A stretch of 57,053 nucleotides of DNA, from assembly GCA_017403885.1 (NCBI GenBank), contig JAFRDM010000040.1:1-57053 (forward strand), read 5' to 3'. The DNA is from Oscillospiraceae bacterium. GTDB taxonomy: Bacteria; Bacillota; Clostridia; Oscillospirales; Oscillospiraceae. Both the position numbers and the translations under genes were made by a program. Positions 33,947 to 43,100 of this stretch are shown one piece after another; positions within the stretch are counted from its first letter, which is position 1, and each line of letters begins with the position of its first letter. The notes beneath the pieces are model-generated. The model was not told where the DNA came from. It made no database searches and was given only the letters and a program-made list of their open reading frames with translations.

Positions 33947-35112
33947 TGTCCCTTTTTGTCTTCTTTCTTTTTCTTCGTGACAAGAAAGGCGATGGGTGTT
34001 GCGATGAGTCCCGCGAGGATCAGACCTCCGATGATCTTGACGAGGACAGGCAGCTTGCTGAACGCGTTGCCCTCCGTCTCGGACTGGGAACCCGGTCCGG
34101 CCTGAGGTACGTCAAGGTCGATGATCTCTTCGGGCTGTGCGGGGACCGTGGTTCCGGGTTCTGTGCCGCCCTGGTTCTCACCGGTCGCGCCGCCCTGGCT
34201 GCCGCCCTGGTTCTCGCCGGTCGCGCCGCCCTGATTGGCGCCCTGGTTCTCGCCGGTCGCGCCGCCCTGGTTGGCTCCCTGGTTCTCGCCGGTCGCGCCG
34301 CCCTGATTGGCGCCCTGGTTCTCGCCGGTCGCGCCGCCTTGGTTGGCTCCCTGGTTCGCACCCTGGTTGCCGCCCTGGTTGGCCCCCTGGTTCGCACCCT
34401 GGTTGCCGCCCTGGTTAGCTCCCTGGTTGCCGCCCTGGTTAGCTCCCTGGTTGCCGCCCTGGTTGGCTCCCTGGTTGCCGCCCTGATTGGCTCCCTGGTT
34501 GCCGCCCTGGTTGCCGCCCGGGTTGACAGGAACAACCGCAGCTCCGCCGCCCTGAGGGATCGGCTCGTAACGGAAGACCAGCTCGTTTTGAGACTCGTCG
34601 GCAGAGAGCGTCTTGGTCAGGTTATAGGCCTGCGGCATATAACCCTCGATGTAGAGGAACGCGACGACGGGCTTATCGCCTACATTGCCGTAGAACGTCT
34701 GCGCAGCGAGAAGATCGGCTCCCGTTGTGGCGTGCTGATAGCGCACCGTGTAGGTAACAGCCGTGCTCTTCATGCCGTAAGCGACCACGAAGTCAATGTC
34801 TCTCGTTACCGCGATCGAGGTACCGAAGGTGTAGACCGGATTGTTGTCATGACCGGCCTCGCGGAATCCTTTGGCATAGAAGCGGTCGTCCACGACCTTG
34901 ACCTGGTCGGCGGAAAAGCTGACGCTTCCGCCGCTCGGCACAGTAAGCGAGTAGACCGAACCGTTGCCGACCGTGAGTATGCCGACCGTGCCGTCGCCGC
35001 CGTAAAGGCGAACGGTGTAGCTGCTCGTGTTTTCGGCAAAAACAGATACGCACAGGCTGAAGATCAGCATCAGCGCGAAGGCGAGAGCCGCGATCTTTTT
35101 CATCTTTTTCAT
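33943..35112 (-). CDS. Membrane-anchored surface protein with MucBP-like domain and GNQ repeats
   Basis: 389 residues. Signal peptide 1-26 (ends SVFA). A beta-rich part follows with a MucBP-like segment near 120-185 (YTVRYQHATTGADLL ... YIEGYMPQAYNL). Then about 140 residues of G-N-Q repeats, the membrane helix VKIIGGLILAGLIATPIAFL and a Lys-rich tail. No LPXTG-type motif sits at the usual distance from the helix (VPQAGP lies about 20 residues before it), so anchoring by membrane helix is more likely than by sortase. Stop and start overlap both neighbours by 4 bases. Its role in the fibre operon is unknown. Confidence 0.85.
   Translation of the reverse strand: MKKMKKIAALAFALMLIFSLCVSVFAENTSSYTVRLYGGDGTVGILTVGNGSVYSLTVPSGGSVSFSADQVKVVDDRFYAKGFREAGHDNNPVYTFGTSIAVTRDIDFVVAYGMKSTAVTYTVRYQHATTGADLLAAQTFYGNVGDKPVVAFLYIEGYMPQAYNLTKTLSADESQNELVFRYEPIPQGGGAAVVPVNPGGNQGGNQGANQGGNQGANQGGNQGANQGGNQGANQGGNQGANQGANQGGNQGANQGANQGGATGENQGANQGGATGENQGANQGGATGENQGANQGGATGENQGGSQGGATGENQGGTEPGTTVPAQPEEIIDLDVPQAGPGSQSETEGNAFSKLPVLVKIIGGLILAGLIATPIAFLVTKKKKEDKKGQ
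34180..34530 (-). repeat. GGNQ/GANQ and GGATGENQGANQ coding repeats
   Basis: In the 389-residue protein, roughly 19 tetrapeptide units (GGNQ or GANQ, 12 bp) precede four to five 12-residue units GGATGENQGANQ (36 bp). The DNA copies are nearly identical, so the array is prone to length change. Gly/Asn/Gln-rich segments are typical flexible or self-associating spacers. Confidence 0.85.
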
Positions 35113-35828
35113 TTGCTCTCACCACCCTGTTTTTTTCTCTGGAGAATGCCGTCCACGGCGAGGGCCATGAAGAGCAGACCGCTGACTGCCATCCCGATGT
35201 AGAACGGAGAGATGTTCATTCTTTCGTCACCCGTCTTGACGACGTTGGTGGGCGTGACCTCGACCGCGAAGCGCATGCGAAGATCCGCCATCGAGTCCTG
35301 ATAGCCGTTGCCCTGCGTCTCGCCGTCGAGCGAGACCTTCAGCGTAACGACGCCGGTCTTTCCGTTCGCCATGGACTCGAGCGCGATGTAATTCTTCAGC
35401 GCGCTGTCAACGCCGTGCAGGCCTTCGGGCTCCGTGCCGTTCAGCTCGCCGCCGACCGTTTCACTGTCGTAGATCGTGACCGTCGAGCCGGCGGAGGGCG
35501 CATACGTCAGCACATAGGTGTAGGCGCCGCCGTTGGCCTTCGCCTGGCTGTCTTCAAGGGAGCGGACGATCTCGTTGAGGATGTACCAGTCGGCCGTCTT
35601 GCCGCTGGTGTTCCTGAGCGTGATCGTAAAGGTGACGTCGTCGCCGGGCTGCAGGCCGCTGGCAATGTCCGCAATGCTGGAGCTGCTGAAGTTGCTCACC
35701 AGCTTTTCATCTTTGGTGAACTCCACAAGCCAGCCGTCGCCTCCGGAGAGGTGTTCAGCGGACACGGAGAGGGGCAGTGCCAGCAGCAGGGAGAGGATCA
35801 GTACGAAAGCAAACAATGACTTTTTCAT
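35109..35828 (-). CDS. Sortase substrate with VVKTGD sorting signal
   Basis: 239 residues. Signal peptide 1-23 (ends SVSA). A beta-rich body contains GDDVTFTITLRNTSGKTADWY, a DUF11/CARDB-like fibre subunit pattern. The C-terminus has VVKTGD (196-201), eight residues, a membrane helix (about 210-230) and RKKQGG: a complete cell-wall sorting signal with a non-LPXTG motif. It is the only protein of the operon with an unambiguous sorting signal, so it is the likely target of the class B sortase. Confidence 0.85.
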   Translation of the reverse strand: MKKSLFAFVLILSLLLALPLSVSAEHLSGGDGWLVEFTKDEKLVSNFSSSSIADIASGLQPGDDVTFTITLRNTSGKTADWYILNEIVRSLEDSQAKANGGAYTYVLTYAPSAGSTVTIYDSETVGGELNGTEPEGLHGVDSALKNYIALESMANGKTGVVTLKVSLDGETQGNGYQDSMADLRMRFAVEVTPTNVVKTGDERMNISPFYIGMAVSGLLFMALAVDGILQRKKQGGESK

Positions 35829-35839
35829 TTTCCCTCACC

Positions 35840-36568
35840 TCACTTGTTGTTGATGCCCCAGGCGCTGAGCTTTGCCTGATCGGCGTTGTGGTCCTGCACG
35901 CTGTCGGCAATGACTTCGATGCAGAACTGCTTGCCGTTGTAGATAAAGCTCGTCCTGATGACGGTGACGCCGTTTTGGACGGAACTCGACTGGCTGACCT
36001 TCGTGAGGATCACGTCGTTGATTCTGACCGATTCGAGGAACGGGGTCGTATCCTCGCCGGGCGCGATGGGATTGCCGTAGTACAGGACCGTGCGCTCTTC
36101 GGTGGAAGAGCTTTCGTCAATGTGCCAGCCGTTGCCGGTCACAAAGCCCAACTCGATCCAGTCGGAGTTCATCTCCGGGAACTTGTTTCCGTTTTCATCC
36201 AGCCAGTACTTGAACACCGAAACACGGACGTACTCGTTGATGTCCGCGACGTTGCGGATCGCAAGGACCTCGGGATAGGTCTTGCCCGGAAGAAGCTTCG
36301 TATCGGCCTCGATCTGCTTGGCGATCGGGGTCTCGCTGCCCATCAGGGCATTCTTGCCCGCTACCGGGACAAATACGTCTTTGGCATTCTTCTCGATCAG
36401 GGCGAGGCCGATGTTGTAGACCTCCACCTCCGAGTTGTAGTACTCGGACTGGATGTTCAGCGCGGCCCGGGCTCCGCCCACGGTGCTGCTCCCGAGAAGG
36501 AGCAGCGCCAGGGCGAAGAGCACAGCCGTGACGGCGGGCTTGCTGAGGAATTTTCTAAAGTTTTTCAT
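35840..36568 (-). CDS. SipW-dependent TasA/camelysin-like secreted protein (242 aa)
   Basis: Long basic leader and hydrophobic segment (VLFALALLLLGSSTVGGARA) followed by ALNIQSEYYNSEVEVYNIGL. This is the form of SipW-type signal peptides on TasA/CalY relatives. The body is beta-rich (YPEVLAIRNVADINEYVRVSV) and ends without anchor. Likely cleaved by the SipW-type peptidase two genes further on. It could be a fibre subunit or an adaptor. Confidence 0.78.
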   Translation of the reverse strand: MKNFRKFLSKPAVTAVLFALALLLLGSSTVGGARAALNIQSEYYNSEVEVYNIGLALIEKNAKDVFVPVAGKNALMGSETPIAKQIEADTKLLPGKTYPEVLAIRNVADINEYVRVSVFKYWLDENGNKFPEMNSDWIELGFVTGNGWHIDESSSTEERTVLYYGNPIAPGEDTTPFLESVRINDVILTKVSQSSSVQNGVTVIRTSFIYNGKQFCIEVIADSVQDHNADQAKLSAWGINNK

Positions 36569-36586
36569 CTCAGTTTCCTCCCTCCG

Positions 36587-37123
36587 TTAAGGCTGCCCGC
36601 TGGTGTCCAAGACGATCGACCAGTCGGGGGCTTTGAGCGAACCGTCTGCGTTGTAATGCACAAGCGTGCTCTCGTAGACGACCGCTACGTTGAAGCTGGT
36701 GAACATGTGATCCTCGGCATCCTTCTCGGGGATGTTGGTGATCTCAAAGGTGATGGGCCCGGTCAGCTCGCCGGCTGCGAGGGGAAGCTGGTATTCCCAC
36801 CAGCCGTCCTTGAGCACCCAGGAGGCGTTCCCCTCTTTGTTTTCCACCAGCGGGTAGGTCTCGCCGGAGAAGGCCTTTACGCGGACCCAGATCGGGTCGC
36901 TTTCGACCTCGGGGTCTCCGGTCGGGTTTTTGACGTTTTCGATCTGTACCGTCTTCAGCCAGTCCTTGAAGTCCTCATGGATCTCGGTCTGGTATTGGAA
37001 GGTCACCGGGATCGCGCCCGTCGCGGCCGTGTTGTCTGTGAAGTACGCCACCGCCGGATTGAGTACGGCACAGGCGATCAGCAGCAACGCGAAAATGCTC
37101 AATACAAGATTTTTACGTTTCAT
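36587..37123 (-). CDS. SipW-dependent TasA-like secreted protein (178 aa)
   Basis: Signal LVLSIFALLLIACAVLNPAVAYFTDN: cleavage after AVA or AYF gives the (A)YFTD start seen in TasA-type fibre proteins. The body is short and beta-rich (PVTFQYQTEIHEDF ... ITFEITNIPEKDAEDHMFTSFNVAVVYEST). No membrane anchor. It is the gene directly after the giant adhesin (18 bases) and is probably a fibre-forming subunit (inference). Confidence 0.8.
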   Translation of the reverse strand: MKRKNLVLSIFALLLIACAVLNPAVAYFTDNTAATGAIPVTFQYQTEIHEDFKDWLKTVQIENVKNPTGDPEVESDPIWVRVKAFSGETYPLVENKEGNASWVLKDGWWEYQLPLAAGELTGPITFEITNIPEKDAEDHMFTSFNVAVVYESTLVHYNADGSLKAPDWSIVLDTSGQP

Positions 37124-37141
37124 TTTCTCGACCTCCTGTCC

Positions 37142-40100
37142 TTAGTCTTCCGGGGTGCCTCCGGAGGTTTCTCCGGAGGCGTTCCCATCGGTGGGTTTAT
37201 CGTCCCCTTCGCCGTCCTCGTCCTCGTCTCCCGAGCGTACGGGAGGCGGGGGCGGAAGCGCGGCTTCGGTATTCGGGGTGTTGTCGGACTTGCTCCAGTG
37301 CCAGCCAAGATCGCTGTCGTCGGGCTCGAACATGTTCACGATGCCGTGGCCGCCCTTCTCCTCAGGCACGTAGTCGTTGGAGAATTCGACGCCGACCGTG
37401 ACGTTCGCTTCGATGACAGTGGTCTGGTTCGCTTCGGAGGTAAGCACGTAGTGCGAGCCGGAGTAGGCTTCGGTGACCGTCACCTCAGCGCCGGCGGGGA
37501 TGTAGTTGAGGACCGTGCTCATCACGCCGCTCGGGTCGGAGGCGCTGCACGTGAGCACCGCGGTGTTGGAGTACACCGTCTTGCCGTCGATCTTGCCTAC
37601 GACCGTGAACACGAAGGTCGCATCCTCGCTGAGCTCGAAGCGCTCGAGCAGCTTGGTGATCCTCAGGTTGCCGTACTTGGGCGTATCCTCGATCGTCACT
37701 TCGATCGTCGGGACCTCGCCCTTCTCCTGCTCGTAATCCTTGGTCACGTCAACGACCGTGGACTCGCCGTCCTTGATGAGCGTGATACGGTAGCTGACCG
37801 TGATCAGGCCCTTCCTGACGATGATCTCCACCGGCTCGTCCAGCTTGCAGTAGCCGTCCGGAGCCTTGGTCTCGACGAGGTAGTAGGTGCCGGGCAGCAG
37901 ATCGCCCAGATCGACCTTGCCTTCCTCGTCGGTGACAAGAGACTCGGTGTTGAGCTTGCTGTAGGCGCTTACTTCTTCCACGGTGGGCAGCTCGAGAGCC
38001 TCGGGCTCTTCGGCCTCCTCGGCAGGATCCGCGTCGGGCGCTCTGTACAGATCGAACTCCGCGCCCTCGATCAGCTTGGTCTCGTCGGTGTAATCCTTCT
38101 TGACCAGCTTGATCTCGTAGTGGACCAGATCGTTCTCGATCTTGTCGCCGTCCAGCTTGCCGGTGTAGGCCTTGCCTTCGAAGGTCACAGCGCTGTCGTC
38201 GGCAACCGCGATTTCGACCTTGGCGGCCGTCTCGCCGTCGCGCGGCGTGGCGACGACCGTGTAGAGCGTGTCGTTGTCCCAGTAGCTGTCTTCGCTGCCT
38301 TCGCCGAGCTTGGTCTCCTTCAGGTAGTAGGTCTTCGGCTCGACGCTGACCGTGCCGTCCTCGGCCTTCGTGATCTCGAAGCTGATCTGACCGAAGTCGA
38401 CCAGACCGTTCTCGTCGGAGGTCACGACCGCCGGGACCTTGCTGCAGTTGCCCTCCGCGTCGACGAGGATCATCTCGGCGATCTCGGTGCACGCCTCATC
38501 CGTGTAGAGCGTGAATTCCACACCCTGCAGCGGCTCGGCGACTTCCTTGATCTTGCCGTCCTCGGCGACCTGGCCGAGCTTGTAGAGGCTGAACGGGATG
38601 GCTTCGGGCTCATGGAAGTTGGTCACTTCGATGGACCAGTAGCCAAGCTGCATCTCGCCGTTCTCGTCCTCGGCCGGAGCCGTGAACACAGGATCGCTGT
38701 AGATCACCGTGTAGCCGGACTCGAAGACGTCGGGAACTGTGATCGCCGCCTCGGAGAAGGTGTAGACGATGTTCTCGCCCTGCTTGCCTTCTCTGAATCT
38801 GGGCAGGTTCTCGAAGCTCCACTTGAACTCGCCGTTCTCGTCGGCCCTGACCGTTACGCTGTCGATCTCGACGCCGTCGGCCAGGAGCGCGATCGTGATG
38901 CTCTCCGGACGGATCATATCCTGATCGTCCGCGTCGTCCCAGATCTTCAGGCCGTTGATGTCGACCAGCTCGGGAACGTACTTGTTCGTGACTTCGATGT
39001 ACCAGTAAGCCTTCTGCAGCTCGCCGTTCTCATCAACGGCGGGAGGATTGTACTTGGGTTCGGTGTAGCTCACCGTGTAGCCGGCGACGAAGCCTGCGGG
39101 ACGCCTGATCTCAGCTTCGGAGAAGGTGTAGACAACCTCGACGCCCTGCTCGCCCGCCTTGAATCTCGGCAGATCCTTGAAGCTCCACTTGAACTCGCCG
39201 TTCTCGTCGGGCTCGACCGTTACGCTGTCGATCTCGACGCCGTCGGCCAGAAGCGCGATCGTGATGCTCTCCGGACGGACGCCGTCCTGATTATCCTTGT
39301 CGTCCCAGATCTTCAGGCCGTTGATGTCGACCAGCTCGGGCACGTGCTTGTTCGTGACCTCGATGGTCCAGTAGCCGTCCTCGTAGACGGGCTCGGCGTA
39401 GCTCACCGTGTAGCCGGCGACAAAGTCGGCGGGGTACTCGATCTCCGCTTCGGAGAAGCTGTACTCGTACTCGTTCTCCGCCATCGATTCGGCCGTGTTC
39501 AGCGTGCTAGGCGCGTAGACGGGCAGATCCGTGAAGCTCCACTTGAACTCGCCGTCCTCGTCAGCCGTGACAGTCACGCTGGCGATGCTGACGGGCTCGT
39601 CGTCGGAGTTCTTGATCTTGCGCAGCAGGTCGATCTGGATGCTCTCGGGACGGATATTGTCCTGATTCTCCGCGTCGTCCCAGATCTTCAGGCCGTCGAC
39701 GTGCGTGAACACAGGCGTGTTGATGAACTCGACGTCCTCAAGCTCTTTATCCTTCACGACGTTCAGCGTGCCGTCGCCGTTGTCGGTGACCGTGACCGTG
39801 ATCAGGAAGGTCTGCACCGAGTAGACGACGCCCTCGATGCCCTCGGCCGGGACATACTCCTTGACGAGGTAGTAGAAGTCCTTGCCGTTGAAGACATTCT
39901 TGGAATCGAGCGTCTCGGTGGAGAGGAATGTCTTACCGAAGTACTCGGTCACAACGATGTAACCGTCGTCGTCGGTCGTGAGCTTGTAGTTGAGCCTGGT
40001 CTCGTCCGTCGTGTTGAAGCGGATACTGCCGTCCGCGTCGTTGGCGACGGTCTGCAGAGGATCGTCGATGGCGCTGCCGCTTGCGTCGGCCTGGTAGAGC

Positions 40101-43100
40101 TCAAAGCTGAACTCGCCGCCTTCCAGCGTCTCGCCCTTCAGCGTCTTCTTGGCCTCGACCGTGATCTCGCCCTCGGCCTCGTAGGTGTTGGTGAGCTTGA
40201 GCTCAGCCGCTGTCTCGGGATCCTTCGTGACAGTCAGCTCACCGGTGCTCCTGTCGTAGGTCACCGTGACAAAGAACACTGCGGTCTCGGGATCGTACGT
40301 CACGCCGGGAACCTTGTTCTCGTCATCGGGAATGACCTCTTCCACATAGTAGTCGAAGGTGATTTCAAAGACGTCTCCGTCGAAGAGATCAACCGTCGAA
40401 CTCTTGATTACGGTCGTGCTCAGCTCTCTGCCGACCGCCGCGCTCAGATCTTCCTTGTAGGTCTCCGTGAGCGTGATCGTGCCGTCCGTCGCGGCGGCGA
40501 TCTTGTAGTCGAAGCCGCCGAAGTCGAAGATGCCGTCGGCCGCGTTCGTCACGCTGTCGTTGAGCACCCCGTCGTCATTCGAGAGCTTGAAGGTGAACTC
40601 GCCCTCGGCCAGCTCACGACCGTTCAGGATCTTCAGGCCGTTGGCCGGGACATCCTTCTCTACCTCGTAGGTGTTGATGAAATCGATCTCAGCGGCAAGC
40701 GCGGGATCCTTCGTGACAGTCAGCACGCCGGTGCTCTTGTCATAGCTCACCGTGACCGTGACCGTCCTGGTTTCGGTGGTGTAGCCGATTCCGGTCAGGC
40801 CGGGATCGGGGATGATCTCCTCCACGACATACTCGAAGGTCGTCGTGCAGACATCGCCGTCGAACTCGCCGGTGATGTCCGTCGTACTCAGGACCTCGGC
40901 AGTATCTCCGCTCAGGTCGGCCTTGTAGCTTTCCGTCAGCGTGATCGTGCCGTCCACGGCGCCCGCGATATGATACTCGAAGCCGCCGAAGTCGAAGCTG
41001 CCGTCAGCCGCGTTCGTCACGCTGTCGTTGAGCACCCTGTCGTCCTTCGAGAGCTTGAAGGTGAACTCGCCCTCGTTCAGCTTGCGGCCGTGCAGGATCT
41101 TCAGACCCTGGATATCGATGGGCTCGGACACCTCGTAGGTGTTGATGAAGTCGATCTCCACAGCGGTCTCGGGGCTCTTCGTGACCGTCATCTCGCCGGT
41201 ATCCTTGTTATAGGTGACCGTGACCGTGATGGTATGCGGCGTGTTGTTGTAGGTCACGCCGGGCAGCTTGTCCGCGTCATCGGGTACGATCTCTTCCACG
41301 ACGTATTCAAAGGTCGTGGTGTAGACGTCGTTTTCGAAGAGATCGACCGTCGAGCTCTTGAGCACCGTCGTGGACAGCGGCGTGCCGCCGGTGGCGCTCA
41401 GGTCGGACTTGTAGGTCTCCTTCAGGGTGATCGTGCCGTCCACGGCGCTGGCGATCTCATACTCGAAGCCGCCGAAGTCGAAGGTTCCGTCAAGCATGTT
41501 CGTCACGCTGTCGTTGAGCACATCATCACCCTTCAAGAGCTTGAAGGTGAACTCGTCCGGATCCAGCTCACGTCCGTGCAGGATCTTCAGACCCTGGATG
41601 TCGATGGGCTTGACCGCGCTGAAGGTGTTGATGAAGTCGATCTCTGCCGCGAGCTCGGGGCTCTTCGTGACAGTCAGCTCGCCGGTATCCCTGTTGTAGG
41701 TGACCGTGACCGTGATGTCGTGCGGCGTGTTGTTGTAGGTCACGCCGGGCAGCTTGTCCGCGTCATCGGGTACGATCTCTTCCACCGTGTAGGTGAAGGT
41801 CGTGGTGTAGACGTCGTTCACGAACGCGTTGGGATCGACGGTCGCCGTGCTCACCTGCGTGGCGGAATTCGCGCCGGCGGCCTTGTAGCTTTCCGTCAGC
41901 GTGATCGTGCCGTCTACTGCGTTGGCGATCTTGTACACGAAGCCGCCGAAGTCGAAGGTTCCGTCAAGCTTGTTCGTCACGCTGTCGTTGAGCACCTCAT
42001 TGCCCTTCGAGAGCTTGAAGGTGAACTCGCCTGCTGCCAGTGTGCGGCCACGCAGGATCTTCAGGCCGGTGACCGGGATGTTGTTCTCCACCTCGTAGGT
42101 GTTGATAAAGTCGATCTCTGCCGCGAGCGCGGGGCTCTTCGTGACCGTCAGCTCGCCGGTGCTCTTGTCGTAGGTCACCGTGACCGTGATATCGTGCGGT
42201 GTGTTGTTGTAGATCACGCCGGTCAGGCCGGGATCGGGTACGATCTCTTCCACCGTGTAGGTGAAGGTCGTCGTGTAGATGTTGCCAACGAAAGCGTCGG
42301 CAGGAACGACCATCGAACTCACCAGTGCGGCGGAATCGGCGTCAGCGGCCTTGTAGCTTTCCGTCAGCGTGATGGTGCCGTCTGTCGCGGCGGCGATCTT
42401 GTACACGAAGCCGCCGAAGTCGAAGCTGCCGTCAGCCGCGTTCGTCACGCTGTCGTTGAGCACGGCAGTTCCCTTCGAGAGCTTGAAGGTGAACTCGCCC
42501 GCAGCCAGCGTACGGCCGCGCAGGATCTTAAGGCCGGTGACCGGGATGTTGTTCTCCACCTCGTAGGTGTTGATGAAGTCGATCTCCAGATCAGTCAGCG
42601 GATCTCTGACGACGCTCAGTTCGCCGGTGCTTCTGTTGTACTCGACTGTGACGGTGACCGTCTGCGTATCGGTGGTGTACGCAACGCCGGGCAGCCTGTT
42701 CGCCTCCGCGGGAACGATCTCTTCCACGGTGTAGGTGAAGTCCGTGGTGTAGATGTCGTTCACGAAGAGATCGGTCGTCGAGTCCTTGAGCACCGTCGTG
42801 GACAGCAGCGTGCCGCCGGTGCCGCCCAGATCGGCCTTGTAGGTCTCCTTCAGGGTGATCGTGCCGTCCGTCGCGCTGACGATCTCATACACGATGCCGC
42901 CGAAGTCGAAGCTGCCGTCGGCGCTGTTGGTGACCGTCGGGCCGAGCTTCGTCGTTCCCTTCGAGAGCTGGAAGGAGAATTCGCCCTCCTTCAGCAGACG
43001 GCCGTGCAGGATCTTCATGCCGCCGATCGGAACGGGCTTGATCGCTCCGAAGGTGTTGATGAACTTGATGGCAGGCGTGCCCTGCGTCTTCACGGCGCTG

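Noticed and set aside
34190-34530. Collagen-like or silk-like gene
   Set aside because: GGNQ/GANQ units do not follow the Gly-X-Y collagen pattern. The repeat lies inside an ordinary signal-peptide/membrane-helix protein.
40180-43050. CRISPR-like array
   Set aside because: The repeats are about 475 bp long, in frame, and encode FctA domains; no short repeat/unique spacer pattern and no cas genes.
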